Positions 35,443 through 43,831 of a stretch of 64,000 nt of DNA are shown here, one piece after another; the stretch's first letter is position 1; every line of letters starts with the position of its first letter. The notes beneath the pieces are model-generated. The model was not told the origin of the DNA and did not search any database. It saw only the letters and a list, made by a program, of their open reading frames with translations. The position numbers were made by a program, and so were the translations under genes. Origin of the DNA: Pseudovibrio sp. M1P-2-3 (GTDB taxonomy: Bacteria > Pseudomonadota > Alphaproteobacteria > Rhizobiales > Stappiaceae); contig NZ_JARRCW010000001.1 in assembly GCF_031501865.1 (NCBI RefSeq), positions 381,001 to 445,000 on the forward strand. The letters are read 5' to 3'.

Positions 35443-36924
35443 ATGGCAGAAATTGAAAATGGCAATCTGGAAGACTGTTCCAATGAAAAACAAAAGCTGA
35501 AGAGCCGTTGGGGCCTGTCCAGTAAGCTGCTGGTGATGACTATTTTGTTTGTCATGCTCAGTGAAGTGCTTATCTTTGTTCCCTCTATCGCAAATTTTCG
35601 CAACGCATGGCTGAGTGACAAGCTGGGTGTCGCGGGTGTCGCAGCAACCCTCCTTTCTGAGACCGGACACTTTTCTCCAGTTCTACAAAGCCAGCTGTTG
35701 GAGGCAACCGATGCTGTTGTGATCTCTTATTCGGAAGGAGGAACGCACCAGCTTATTGCCATGAGCGATCAGCAAAAAGATATCGTTGATACGGTGTATA
35801 TGGACAATATGTCCGCTTGGGATTCTGTGAGTGAGAGTCTGAGCATTTTGTTTGGTCGGAAACAAGGCGATATTCTAGTGGTTGGTGAAATACAGATGGG
35901 GCGTGAAAGGCAAGTGGAAATGGTTATTCCCACTTCCTCCCTGCGCAGCGACATGGTTCGGTACTCACTTAATATTCTAAAACTATCCCTGATTATTTCT
36001 TTGATAACTGCAGGGTTGGTTTACGGCACTCTACGATGGTTGTTTGTTAAGCCTATGAAGCGGATTTTCCGTTCAATGGAGCGCTTTGCTTCAGCACCAG
36101 AAAATGCGCATAGCATCATTAAGCCTACGGAGCGTCTGGATGAAATCGGGTTAGCCGAACAGCAACTTTGCCAGATGCAGAAGAAGTTGAATAAAGATTT
36201 CCACCAACAGCGGCGTATGGCCGCTTTGGGGCTTGCTGTTTCAAAAATAAATCACGATATGCGAAACCTGCTTGCCTCTGCCCAGCTGTTTTCAGAGCGG
36301 TTAGAGCTTTTACCTGACCCGACTGTGCAGAGAATAACCCCCAAAATATTGAATAGTCTGGATCGGGCGGCCAAGTACACCAGTGCGGTTCTCTCCTATG
36401 GCAAAGCGCAGGAGGAACCCCCAAGCTTGAGATTGGTGAGCCTGCGAGAGGTTGTGCAGGATGTTGCTGAAGTGCTTGGGTTGGAAGGGCACTCAGATGT
36501 TCAGTTGGTGAACAATGTCCCTGTAGAGCTTGAAGTTGAGGCAGACCCCGAGCAGCTCTTTCGGGTTTTGATGAACTTATGCAGGAACTCGGTTCAAGCC
36601 ATGCAGGGAGATAAGCAAGAGTTTGTTATCAAACGGGTGATGGTGGAAGCCTATGCCAAAGGGATGACATGCACGATTAAAGTTCTTGATACGGGACCCG
36701 GCATTCCAGCAAATGCCAGAAAGTCTCTTTTCAAGGCGTTTCATTCCGCCGGTAAAGTTGATGGTACGGGGCTCGGCCTTGCGATTGCTGCGGAGATTGT
36801 TGAGGCTCATGGGGGAACTATCAAACTGGATGAAAGCGTCACCACTGGTACATGCTTTGAGATCACCTTACCGCATCATGAGCAAAACTACGGACAAACG
36901 ACTGTGACACAGCTTCACTCCTAA
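35443..36924 (+). CDS. membrane sensor histidine kinase
   Basis: A 493-residue kinase. Membrane helices at about 28-50 and 177-198 enclose a periplasmic sensor region; a HAMP-like segment follows (about 199-250). The phospho-accepting histidine is in K-I-N-H-D-M-R-N at 271. The ATP-binding domain has N-L-C-R-N-S-V-Q-A-M (N box), D-T-G-P-G-I-P (G1) and G-T-G-L-G-L-A-I (G2). No response regulator gene is adjacent, so it is an orphan here. The ATG at 35443 is favoured over a GTG at 35419. Confidence 0.88.
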   Translation: MAEIENGNLEDCSNEKQKLKSRWGLSSKLLVMTILFVMLSEVLIFVPSIANFRNAWLSDKLGVAGVAATLLSETGHFSPVLQSQLLEATDAVVISYSEGGTHQLIAMSDQQKDIVDTVYMDNMSAWDSVSESLSILFGRKQGDILVVGEIQMGRERQVEMVIPTSSLRSDMVRYSLNILKLSLIISLITAGLVYGTLRWLFVKPMKRIFRSMERFASAPENAHSIIKPTERLDEIGLAEQQLCQMQKKLNKDFHQQRRMAALGLAVSKINHDMRNLLASAQLFSERLELLPDPTVQRITPKILNSLDRAAKYTSAVLSYGKAQEEPPSLRLVSLREVVQDVAEVLGLEGHSDVQLVNNVPVELEVEADPEQLFRVLMNLCRNSVQAMQGDKQEFVIKRVMVEAYAKGMTCTIKVLDTGPGIPANARKSLFKAFHSAGKVDGTGLGLAIAAEIVEAHGGTIKLDESVTTGTCFEITLPHHEQNYGQTTVTQLHS

Positions 36925-37115
36925 GATATGATTTGGAGTGGAAATGGACTTAGTTTATTCTCACGAGTGATTCTTTATCCCCAATTCACAGTTCTAATGG
37001 AAAAAAGCAACGAAAGCGCTTGCCAAGCCAGCAAGAGGTGAGTACATAAGGCCCCGTTCCGAGGGAACAGCGCTAGGCCGGTTGGCCAGTAAATGTTCTT
37101 TTAGATTATAGTGAT

Positions 37116-37192
37116 GCACCGGTAGCTCAGCTGGATAGAGCACCAGACTACGAATCTGGGGGTCGGGGGTTCGAATCCTCCCCGGTGCGCCA
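37116..37192 (+). tRNA. tRNA-Arg (anticodon ACG), copy 1
   Basis: 77 bases including an encoded CCA. The acceptor arms GCACCGG and CCGGTGC pair perfectly; D-arm GCTC/GAGC; anticodon stem CCAGA/TCTGG with loop CTACGAA, giving ACG; T-arm GGGGGTTCGAATCCTCC. The A at position 34 is expected to be deaminated to inosine. Confidence 0.97.
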
Positions 37193-37265
37193 TTCTATAA
37201 ATAAAAAATATACTTCGGACTATATAGCACTCACCTTAATAGTGAATGCTTGGAAATGTGATAAT

Positions 37266-37342
37266 GCACCGGTAGCTCAGCTGGATAGAGCACCAGACTA
37301 CGAATCTGGGGGTCGGGGGTTCGAATCCTCCCCGGTGCGCCA
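37266..37342 (+). tRNA. tRNA-Arg (anticodon ACG), copy 2
   Basis: Identical over all 77 bases to the copy starting exactly 150 bases upstream, with little similarity between spacers apart from the immediate flank. A recent tandem duplication or gene conversion would explain it. An IS630 element begins 75 bases downstream. Confidence 0.97.
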
Positions 37343-37499
37343 TTCCTCCATTAAAATTTATCTCTTAAAATAATCAGCGTCATTCCTGCTATCTTGCATG
37401 CGCCTCTCCATTTTATACCAACGGCACCTGTTTTTGACTCGGGATGAGGATTCCCAAATCACTTGAATTGTGATTCAACATTGGGAAAGGAGATTCCCA

Positions 37500-38015
37500 A
37501 TGTCAGCGATCCCATTGCGCCGAGACTATGATGCTTCTTCGTTACGAACTCTTGCTTGTCAAAGTAAGGATGTCAGGCAGAGCCGCCGCCTTCTTGCTCT
37601 TGCTGCTGTTTATGATGGGTTGTCGCGCTTGGAGGCGGCACGCATGGGCGGCATGGACCGCCAAACACTGCGAGACTGGGTGCATCGGTTTAACGCAGAA
37701 GGGCCGCACGGCCTGTACAATCGTAAGAGCCCGGGCCGTGTCCGGTGGTTAAATAAAGAGCAAATGGCTGAATTTGCAGATCTGGTTGAGGCTGGGCCTG
37801 ATTTACAACAACACGGCGTAATTCGCTGGCGTCGGCGGGATCTGCAAGGTGTGATCGAGCAGAAGTTTGGGGTCAGCTATAGCGAAAGGGCTATTTCAAG
37901 CCTCCTCACAGTTCTGGGATTTTCTCGGGTCAGCGTTCGGCCACAGCACCCGGCACAGGACGAGCAAGTTATGGAGACATATAAAAAAACTTCCATGCCC
38001 GGCTTAAAGAAATAA
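37500..38015 (+). CDS. IS630 transposase, upstream frame
   Basis: 171-residue N-terminal part with a helix-turn-helix (L-E-A-A-R-M-G-G-M-D-R-Q-T-L-R-D-W-V) and a winged second domain. It ends in frame soon after a run of seven A (37983-37989). A slip of -1 there (K-K then N-F-H-A-R-L-K-E-I-K) enters the downstream frame, so the full transposase of about 354 residues is probably a frameshift product. ATG at 37500 has AAAGGAG upstream. Confidence 0.88.
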   Translation: MSAIPLRRDYDASSLRTLACQSKDVRQSRRLLALAAVYDGLSRLEAARMGGMDRQTLRDWVHRFNAEGPHGLYNRKSPGRVRWLNKEQMAEFADLVEAGPDLQQHGVIRWRRRDLQGVIEQKFGVSYSERAISSLLTVLGFSRVSVRPQHPAQDEQVMETYKKTSMPGLKK

Positions 38016-38017
38016 AA

Positions 38018-38563
38018 GTGCGCTTGCCCTCACAAACATCCATGGAAATCTGGTGGCAGGACGAAGCCCGCATTGGTCAAAAAAATGGGCTCACCAGAAG
38101 GTGGGCAAAAAAAGGAACGAGACCACGGGCTCCCAGCGACGGGCGCTATCAATCAACTTATGTATTCGGGGCCATCTGCCCCGCCCACGGCAAAGGGGCA
38201 GCACTTGTTTTGCCCAAAGCCAATACCAATTCCATGCAGCTTCACCTTAAAGAAATCAGCCGAACCGTCGCCAAAGGGGCGCACGCAGTGGTCCTGATGG
38301 ATCAAGCGGGTTGGCATACAACAGCAAAACTGAAGTTGCCTGATAATATAACCATCTTGCTGCTCCCACCCCGTTCTCCGGAGTTCAACCCGGTTGAAAA
38401 TGTTTGGCAGTACTTACGGCAAAACTGGCTCTCTAACCGAACCTTTCAAGACTACCAGGAAATTGTCGATGCCGCCTGTTCCGCTTGGAATAAGCTTATT
38501 CAACAACCCCACACAATCACATCAATCGGTAGACGAAATTGGGCGCATACAGGTCAATTATAA
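38018..38563 (+). CDS. IS630 transposase, downstream DDE frame
   Basis: C-terminal DDE catalytic half, probably made only by -1 frameshifting from the upstream frame. The first catalytic aspartate is in W-W-Q-D-E-A-R-I-G, the second in V-L-M-D-Q-A-G-W-H and the glutamate in S-P-E-F-N-P-V-E-N-V-W, so the triad is intact. The annotated start is a formal in-frame start only. Confidence 0.87.
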   Translation: MRLPSQTSMEIWWQDEARIGQKNGLTRRWAKKGTRPRAPSDGRYQSTYVFGAICPAHGKGAALVLPKANTNSMQLHLKEISRTVAKGAHAVVLMDQAGWHTTAKLKLPDNITILLLPPRSPEFNPVENVWQYLRQNWLSNRTFQDYQEIVDAACSAWNKLIQQPHTITSIGRRNWAHTGQL

Positions 38564-38626
38564 GTGCCGTTGGTATTAAATGGTGAAGGAGCTTCCATCC
38601 AACGGATACAAGCTCATATATCTCAA

Positions 38627-39151
38627 CTATTTCGCTTTGGGACGAAAGACCTTGATGACTTCAGGGTCGGTGTCAATATATCCGGCGCCAATCAGATCTA
38701 GGCAATAGGGGACTGCAGGGAAAACTGCATTCAGGCAGGTATTGATGGCCGCTGGTTTGCCCGGCAGGTTGATGATCAGGCTTTTTCCGCGAATACCGGC
38801 AGTCTGGCGTGACAAAATTGCTGTTGGAACTTCCTCAAGGCTGACTTTGCGCATAAGTTCTCCAAATCCTGCCAGCTCTTTTTCTATAACTTGTGCCATG
38901 GCCTCTGGCGTTAAATCGCGTGGGGAAGGTCCCGTACCACCGGTCGTGAGAATTAGATCAACTTCCAAATCATCACAAAGCTCAATAAGGCAGTCTTTGA
39001 CACTATCAACCCCGTCAGGAATAACTCGGCTAATAGGTTCCCAAGGAGAAACCAGCGCATTTTGCATGTATTGCTGAATTGCAGGGCCGCTTTTATCTTC
39101 ATACTCACCGCTGGAAGCGCGGTCTGAGATGGTTACTGAAGCAATTTTCAT
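38627..39151 (-). CDS. mog: molybdopterin adenylyltransferase
   Basis: A 174-residue MogA/MoaB-family enzyme that adenylates molybdopterin before metal insertion. Seen: I-S-D-R-A-S-S-G-E-Y-E-D at about residues 8-19, the T-T-G-G-T-G-P-S-P-R-D loop and L-P-G-K-P-A-A. The molybdenum cofactor it helps make is needed by the nitrate reductase encoded at the right end of the window. The ATG at 39151 is favoured over 39187. Confidence 0.92.
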   Translation of the reverse strand: MKIASVTISDRASSGEYEDKSGPAIQQYMQNALVSPWEPISRVIPDGVDSVKDCLIELCDDLEVDLILTTGGTGPSPRDLTPEAMAQVIEKELAGFGELMRKVSLEEVPTAILSRQTAGIRGKSLIINLPGKPAAINTCLNAVFPAVPYCLDLIGAGYIDTDPEVIKVFRPKAK

Positions 39152-39479
39152 TCTGTCTCTCACTGCCGTGGTCGATTGTATTTTCATCTTTTAATTGGGG
39201 GGAGGAGAGAACGCAACGCATCTGTGGATGCCCCGTGTTTTGCAAGTTGTTTTTCGAGCAATTTTGGCATGTGATCGGTTGCGGTCATCTGTCAGGCCTC
39301 GTTGTGCGGCGCTGCATTTGCCGCGGGCCGGTATGGAGATACGCAACTTGGCTCCAATACACATTTGCGGGCTTTTTGCCCGGTGCGAAAGACTGGTTAT
39401 GCCAAGTCGGATCTAGTCGATCGTTTACCCTTACTGCTCAAAGCCCTCCTCACATCCCGACGGACCTGTCCTGAAGCAC
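39152..39479 (-). other. gene debris between mog and IS110 element
   Basis: 328 bases richer in G and C than nearby DNA. On the minus strand a frame open from the IS side ends with F-R-T-G-Q-K-A-R-K-C-V-L-E-P-S-C at about 39300, followed at once by a 34-codon frame (39288-39184, M-T-A-T-D-H-M-P-K). They may be the 3' end of one or two genes cut by the IS110 insertion. I do not recognise the family. Confidence 0.35.
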
Positions 39480-40505
39480 CTATTTAGCCGGGGACAGGTT
39501 TCGGTAGTCTTCATCTTTGACCAACATAGCCCACAATCTACGAGCCATTTTGTTTGCAAGCGCGATAGCCACCACCATACTTGGTTTTCTTTCAAGCATT
39601 CTTCCAAGCCATAAGCTTTCTGGCCTCCCCGTCCGCCGGGCAGCACCAATGAGTGCCATAGCTCCGATGATCAAAAGCCTTCGGATATCGCGCTGGCCCA
39701 TTTTCGAGGTTCGGCCCAAGATCTGCCTTCCCCCTGTTGAATATTGTTTTGGCACAAGCCCCAGCCATGCGGCAAAGTCCCGCCCTCGGCGGAACGTGCT
39801 CATTGATGGGGCAAATGCTGTAACCGCCATGGCCGTTATCGGCCCTATTCCGGGCATGGTTTGCAATCTTTGCGCAGCCTTGTCCTGGTTCGCTTCTATT
39901 CGAAGCTGCTTTTCCAGGGACTGGATCCGGTTTGTGAGCAGTGCAATTTGCTCCAGGTAGATCTGACCGAGTTGAAGCACCACAGGAGGCAGGTCACTGT
40001 TCGGAGCATTCAAAGCCTCAGCCAGTTTCTTAACGTGTACCGCCTTTCTTGGTGCGAGGCAGCCAAACTCAGCCAAATGAGCTCTCAAGGCGTTGATCAA
40101 CTGAGTACGTTGACGTACAAAAAGATCGCGGCTACGGAATAACACGGCGCGACTTTGCTGATCCTTTGATTTTATCGGAACCGTACGCATTGTGGGGCGC
40201 GACGCTGCTTCCGCAATGGCTTCCGCGTCAGCTGCATCGTTTTTTTGACGTTTTACAAATGGTTTCACATAGATTGGGGGAATCAATTTAACATCATGCC
40301 CCAGAGCGCGAATTTCTCGCCCCCAACTATGGGCAGTAGCGCAAGCTTCCATTGCCACAACACAAGGTTCTTGTTTGGCAAAGAACGGTAACATCTGCCC
40401 GCGTGACAATTTCCGTCGAAATAAAACCTTGCCGTCTGGTGCCGCACCATGAGCTTGAAAACTGTGCTTTGCCAAATCTAAACCTATAATGCTAACCTCT
40501 GCCAT
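39480..40505 (-). CDS. IS110-family transposase
   Basis: A 341-residue DEDD transposase of the IS110 family. The RuvC-like N-terminal domain starts with I-I-G-L-D-L-A-K-H-S-F; later acids lie in V-A-M-E-A-C-A-T-A and K-N-D-A-A-D-A-E-A-I. The C-terminal transposase_20 domain has M-P-G-I-G-P-I-T-A and the conserved serine region L-G-R-T-S-K-M-G. The frame is uninterrupted, so it may be active. The start at 40505 matches the family; the open frame continues upstream without support. Confidence 0.93.
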   Translation of the reverse strand: MAEVSIIGLDLAKHSFQAHGAAPDGKVLFRRKLSRGQMLPFFAKQEPCVVAMEACATAHSWGREIRALGHDVKLIPPIYVKPFVKRQKNDAADAEAIAEAASRPTMRTVPIKSKDQQSRAVLFRSRDLFVRQRTQLINALRAHLAEFGCLAPRKAVHVKKLAEALNAPNSDLPPVVLQLGQIYLEQIALLTNRIQSLEKQLRIEANQDKAAQRLQTMPGIGPITAMAVTAFAPSMSTFRRGRDFAAWLGLVPKQYSTGGRQILGRTSKMGQRDIRRLLIIGAMALIGAARRTGRPESLWLGRMLERKPSMVVAIALANKMARRLWAMLVKDEDYRNLSPAK

Positions 40506-40690
40506 GGATGTCCCTTCCCAATCTTCGATTGCTTCAATCGTAAATATGGCACATTGCGATGCCGCCGGGTGGGGCATCCACTCCATCACATTTGCTCCTT
40601 CGAAGTGGACCAGCCTGTTAGTGATGCCTATGCAGATTTTACGAATATGCAAGCTCAACCCTATGGAAGGATACTGCTTCCCATAGAACG
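39480..40690 (-). mobile_element. IS110-family insertion sequence, ends approximate
   Basis: Element carrying the transposase above. IS110 elements usually lack inverted repeats and have a non-coding region beside the transposase that encodes a guide RNA in studied members. The 180 or so bases upstream of the transposase (40506-40690) are a candidate for this. Exact junctions cannot be fixed without an empty site. Confidence 0.6.
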
Positions 40691-40866
40691 GTGCCATGCT
40701 GAGGGCGTAAGAGGTAAATTGAAGTTAAGGGCTGTTGGTTCTGCTGAGAACTTTAAACTATCCCTATCGGCTTCTTTAAAACAATCTCGATAGTCTTGCA
40801 GGCGTAGCTCGCTCCCGTCAAAGCTCGGTGAGCCGGAGTGAGGCTTGAAAGGAGGTTGAAAGCGAA
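40506..40866. other. non-coding IS110 flank and promoter of redox cluster
   Basis: 361 bases without a convincing gene. The left half probably belongs to the IS110 element; the right half includes an imperfect GC-rich inverted repeat (about 40806-40840) and an AAAGGAGG ribosome site just before the next start. Confidence 0.5.
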
Positions 40867-41091
40867 ATGGGTGCAGCTGAACTCATCATTCTAGTTGCCA
40901 TTGTCTATTGCGTCTTGGGGGCTTGTGTGGCTCTCCCGTTTCTTGTGTTTGGAATTGGCCGCGTTGAGGACGCTGCGAGAGGAGCCTATTGGTTTCGTCC
41001 GCAACTGTTGCCGGGGCTTGTCTTGCTTTGGCCAATTGTTTTGGTGCGCTGGCGTGTTCTGCTTAAACAACAGAGACCAAAGGAGGGGTGA
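40867..41091 (+). CDS. small membrane protein of redox cluster
   Basis: A 74-residue protein with two hydrophobic segments (about 5-30 and 48-62) and a short basic tail. I do not recognise a named family. It has a strong AAAGGAGG upstream and its TGA overlaps the ATG of the next gene, so the two are translationally coupled. Membership in the Rieske cluster is inferred from this arrangement. Confidence 0.72.
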   Translation: MGAAELIILVAIVYCVLGACVALPFLVFGIGRVEDAARGAYWFRPQLLPGLVLLWPIVLVRWRVLLKQQRPKEG

Positions 41092-41252
41092 TGCAAAGAA
41101 GGTATCGCAGGGCACACCGTATCCTATGGTTTTTTCTCGCAGTTCTTATTCCTGCAGTTCTTGCGGTTGCACTTTGGCAAAAACCCTCCGGTCAACATGA
41201 ACAACCCGCTGTTGCGCTTGATGAAACTGCTCAAACAATTGGGGAGGAATAA
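41091..41252 (+). CDS. 53-residue single-pass membrane protein
   Basis: A short gene with a basic N-terminus (M-Q-R-R-Y-R-R-A-H-R) and one membrane helix at about residues 12-29 (W-F-F-L-A-V-L-I-P-A-V-L-A-V-A-L-W), then a 24-residue polar tail, probably periplasmic. AAAGGAGG precedes the ATG; the start overlaps the upstream stop, and the stop lies directly against the GTG of the Rieske gene. Function unknown. Confidence 0.7.
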   Translation: MQRRYRRAHRILWFFLAVLIPAVLAVALWQKPSGQHEQPAVALDETAQTIGEE

Positions 41253-42308
41253 GTGAGTGTAAAGTACATTCCGGTTATCTGGAATCGCACGAAACTGGTT
41301 TATGATTTGGTCGCTCTGGCCTGTATTGGGAGCTACCTGTCAATTTATTTGTATCTCGCTCCTTTCTATCAGCAGGTGACGCGGCCAATTGACGGTGCAA
41401 TATATAAGGCACAGGCATACGGGACTTGTGTCTTTTTCCTACTGACAGTTATTTTGAGTATTGGACCGCTATCTCGTTTGGACCGGCGATTTCTGCCTTT
41501 GCTATATAATCGGCGTCACCTTGGCGTGATTACATGTGCTCTTGCATTTTTTCATGTGTCCTACGTTATTGACTGGTACTATGCATTTTCTCCAACCAAT
41601 AAATATGTGGCAGTTCTTACCAGCAATACGAGCTTTTTTCAGTTCCTAGGTTTTCCCTTTGAGATTCTTGGTCTACTGGCTCTGCTTCTTCTGGTGGTGC
41701 TAGCGGTTACAAGCCATGACTTTTGGCTGCACTTTCTGGGGCCTCCTCTCTGGAAGACCCTTCATATGGGAATTTATGTGGCTTACGCCCTAATAGTTGC
41801 GCATGTTGCCTTGGGCGCTTTGCAAAGTGCAGCCGGGCCGCTGTTTCCAGTTGTTGTTGGAGCTTCGGCCTCGATGGTGATTGTTTTACATTTACTTGCC
41901 GCCCGACATGAGGGGTTGGTCGATCAAAACGGCCTCGTGGCTGAGGACGGAGGCAATTGGGTGAATGTGGGCTCTCCTTTCCGTATTCCAAACAAACGCG
42001 CCATTATCGTCAATGTGAAAGAGGATGAACGGGTCGCCATTTTTAGGGATGGAAATAAGGTTTTCGCTATCTCCAATGTGTGCGCCCATCAAAACGGCCC
42101 CTTGGGAGAGGGGAAAATTGTTTACGGTTGTGTCACATGCCCTTGGCATGGTTATCAATATCGTCTGGAGGATGGTTGTTCCCCCCCGCCTTTCAAGGAA
42201 AAAGTTGCCACATACTCACTTGAGTTGAGAGGGCAAGCCCTGTTTCTTAACTCTCATGCCCACCCTCCCGGGACAAAAATTCCACCAGTTCTTTTGAAGA
42301 AAGAGTAG
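41253..42308 (+). CDS. ferric reductase-like transmembrane/Rieske [2Fe-2S] fusion protein
   Basis: A 351-residue fusion. Residues about 20-215 form a six-helix ferric-reductase-like membrane domain with histidines placed as heme ligands (H101, H171, H184). Residues about 235-345 are a Rieske domain whose cluster ligands are C277, H279, C296 and H299 (C-A-H and C-P-W-H boxes). The plan suggests electron transfer between a membrane b-type heme and a 2Fe-2S cluster; donor and acceptor are unknown. The GTG start follows the preceding stop with GGGGAGG upstream. Confidence 0.87.
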   Translation: MSVKYIPVIWNRTKLVYDLVALACIGSYLSIYLYLAPFYQQVTRPIDGAIYKAQAYGTCVFFLLTVILSIGPLSRLDRRFLPLLYNRRHLGVITCALAFFHVSYVIDWYYAFSPTNKYVAVLTSNTSFFQFLGFPFEILGLLALLLLVVLAVTSHDFWLHFLGPPLWKTLHMGIYVAYALIVAHVALGALQSAAGPLFPVVVGASASMVIVLHLLAARHEGLVDQNGLVAEDGGNWVNVGSPFRIPNKRAIIVNVKEDERVAIFRDGNKVFAISNVCAHQNGPLGEGKIVYGCVTCPWHGYQYRLEDGCSPPPFKEKVATYSLELRGQALFLNSHAHPPGTKIPPVLLKKE

Positions 42309-42315
42309 GGAAGGG

Positions 42316-43086
42316 ATGCCCACTAAACAGCCTGATCCATTTTTTATTGGTTGGTCAAAAAAACCTCCCAAAGCTCTTCGCTGGTTCCTTTTTGTAGTTT
42401 CTGCGGTGCTTGTTGGCGCGGCTGCTGGGGTTGCATTTGGTCTGGGAGCGTCCCTGTCAGACCCCGGGGATGGACACTTTTCATGGTCTCAAAACCAGCA
42501 GCCTCTCATGGGGGTGATTGAAGCCAAGCCCTATCCGATTCTGCGTGTCGTGAAGGAGGGGCAGCAAGGCAGCTCGGAAGCGATCTTACTAGCTGGAATA
42601 GGGAAGCGCGGAATTCAGTCCAAACTCACTGCTGATATCAGTGGCCCTGTTAAAATTCAGGGGGTCCCGTTGAAGCGTGGTACCATCAATATGCTTCAAG
42701 TGGGAAGAATAGAGGCGTTGGAGGAGACTGCTGCAGCAAGCCAACAAAGTCCTATCATTTCCCCTTCCAAAAGCCTTGGGCGTTGGCGGTTAACCGGTGA
42801 GATCTGTGATGGGAAATGCTATATCGGTGCAATGCGGCCCGGCAACGGCCTTGCCCACAAAGCCTGCGCCAACCTTTGTATCATCGGCGGCTTACCACCC
42901 GTATTTGTTACAAGCAGCCCCATAAAAGGGCAGAGTTTTTTCCTTTTGTCAGATGAGCAAGGCAATCCCCTTTCCAGTGATTTTCTAGACTACACCGCCC
43001 TCCTGATATCTATGGAGGGGGAAGTTGAGCAGCGAGACGACCTGTTGATTTTTAAAATTGACCCAACGTCCGTTGAGCGCCTTTAA
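42316..43086 (+). CDS. membrane-anchored protein with Cys/His cluster
   Basis: A 256-residue protein, unrecognised by name. An N-terminal helix at about 22-44 anchors a periplasmic domain. Near residues 161-196 is a dense motif with C164, C168, H181, C184 and C188 around G-E-I-C-D-G-K-C-Y and C-I-I-G-G-L-P-P-V, which could bind metal. From memory, similar motifs occur in proteins encoded beside Rieske or cytochrome genes. It follows the Rieske fusion by seven bases and closes the cluster. Confidence 0.75.
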   Translation: MPTKQPDPFFIGWSKKPPKALRWFLFVVSAVLVGAAAGVAFGLGASLSDPGDGHFSWSQNQQPLMGVIEAKPYPILRVVKEGQQGSSEAILLAGIGKRGIQSKLTADISGPVKIQGVPLKRGTINMLQVGRIEALEETAAASQQSPIISPSKSLGRWRLTGEICDGKCYIGAMRPGNGLAHKACANLCIIGGLPPVFVTSSPIKGQSFFLLSDEQGNPLSSDFLDYTALLISMEGEVEQRDDLLIFKIDPTSVERL

Positions 43087-43277
43087 AAGCGCTGCTGAGA
43101 CACTGTCAGTAGTGAAGCAGAGTTCCTCTTGTTTTCTTCAAAAGGGAGCCAGCTTTTATTTCCCATTAACTTAACGTGAGCTGGAACCTATTGGAAAAGC
43201 TATATATGCCTCTAGGCGAAAGTTTCTCTTAACGGCCTTTCTGCGACTATATCCCAAGACATATGGGAGGGATTGGT

Positions 43278-43826
43278 ATGCTCGGTATCGTGTTTACAGA
43301 ATTTATCGAGATGGTCGAGGAAGAGTTCTCTCCCGATGTCGCAGACGATATCATCGTGGCCATGGAAGAGTTTTTGCCAAGTAAAGGCGTATATACAGCT
43401 GTTGGCGAGTATGATCATACTGAAATTTTGCAGTTGGTGACACACCTCAGTGAAAAAACGAATATCCCTGTTGCTGATTTGGTTGAGGTGTTTGGCCGTC
43501 ATTTATTTTCCCGATTTGTTATTCGCTATCCTGAGTTTTTTGATTCAGTTGATGATATCTTTGTGTTTCTTATGGGAATTGAGGATCATATCCATCGAGA
43601 GGTCCGAAAACTCTACCCACATGCAGAGCTTCCCACTTTTTCCTATCAAAGGCCCGAACCAAATAAGCTGATAATGGACTACTCATCCACACGGCCATTT
43701 TCCCATCTGGCTCTGGGGCTTATTCGAGGAGCCAGTGCCCATTTTGGTACTGACATAGAGTTGCAGATGGTCTCACCTGCCGAGAGTGAGGGTCGTAAAG
43801 CGACATTTACTCTTGTTCGGCGATAG
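43278..43826 (+). CDS. hnoX: H-NOX heme nitric-oxide sensor
   Basis: A 182-residue heme-NO/oxygen-binding protein. The likely proximal heme ligand is H106 (in [12 protein letters not shown]) and the YxSxR heme-propionate motif is Y135, S137, R139. Facultative anaerobes such as this one generally use NO-selective H-NOX. The ATG at 43278 follows GGGAGG; an ATG 15 bases upstream is less well placed. The next gene, a hybrid kinase, is the usual partner. Confidence 0.92.
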   Translation: MLGIVFTEFIEMVEEEFSPDVADDIIVAMEEFLPSKGVYTAVGEYDHTEILQLVTHLSEKTNIPVADLVEVFGRHLFSRFVIRYPEFFDSVDDIFVFLMGIEDHIHREVRKLYPHAELPTFSYQRPEPNKLIMDYSSTRPFSHLALGLIRGASAHFGTDIELQMVSPAESEGRKATFTLVRR

Positions 43827-43831
43827 TTGGT

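Larger units (their letters stand above)
37418..38573 (+). mobile_element. IS630-family insertion sequence, apparently intact
   Basis: 1,156 bp element. The ends are CCAACGGCAC and GTGCCGTTGG, with the match extending imperfectly inward (a shared TTGAC inside). TA dinucleotides flank both ends, as expected for this family's TA target duplication. It carries two overlapping-frame halves of one transposase. Insertion lies between the tRNA-Arg pair and mog. Confidence 0.9.

Noticed and set aside
37116-37342. Evenly spaced identical units suggesting a CRISPR-like array
   Set aside because: The units are complete tRNA genes with only two copies and no cas genes; no CRISPR array was seen anywhere in the window.
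37185-37373. 62-codon frame running through the second tRNA-Arg
   Set aside because: Its best-looking segment is only the translation of the tRNA gene itself.
39079-39474. 131-codon plus-strand frame between mog and the IS110 element
   Set aside because: It overlaps the mog start in antisense, is rich in Trp and Cys without a known domain, and has no ribosome site.
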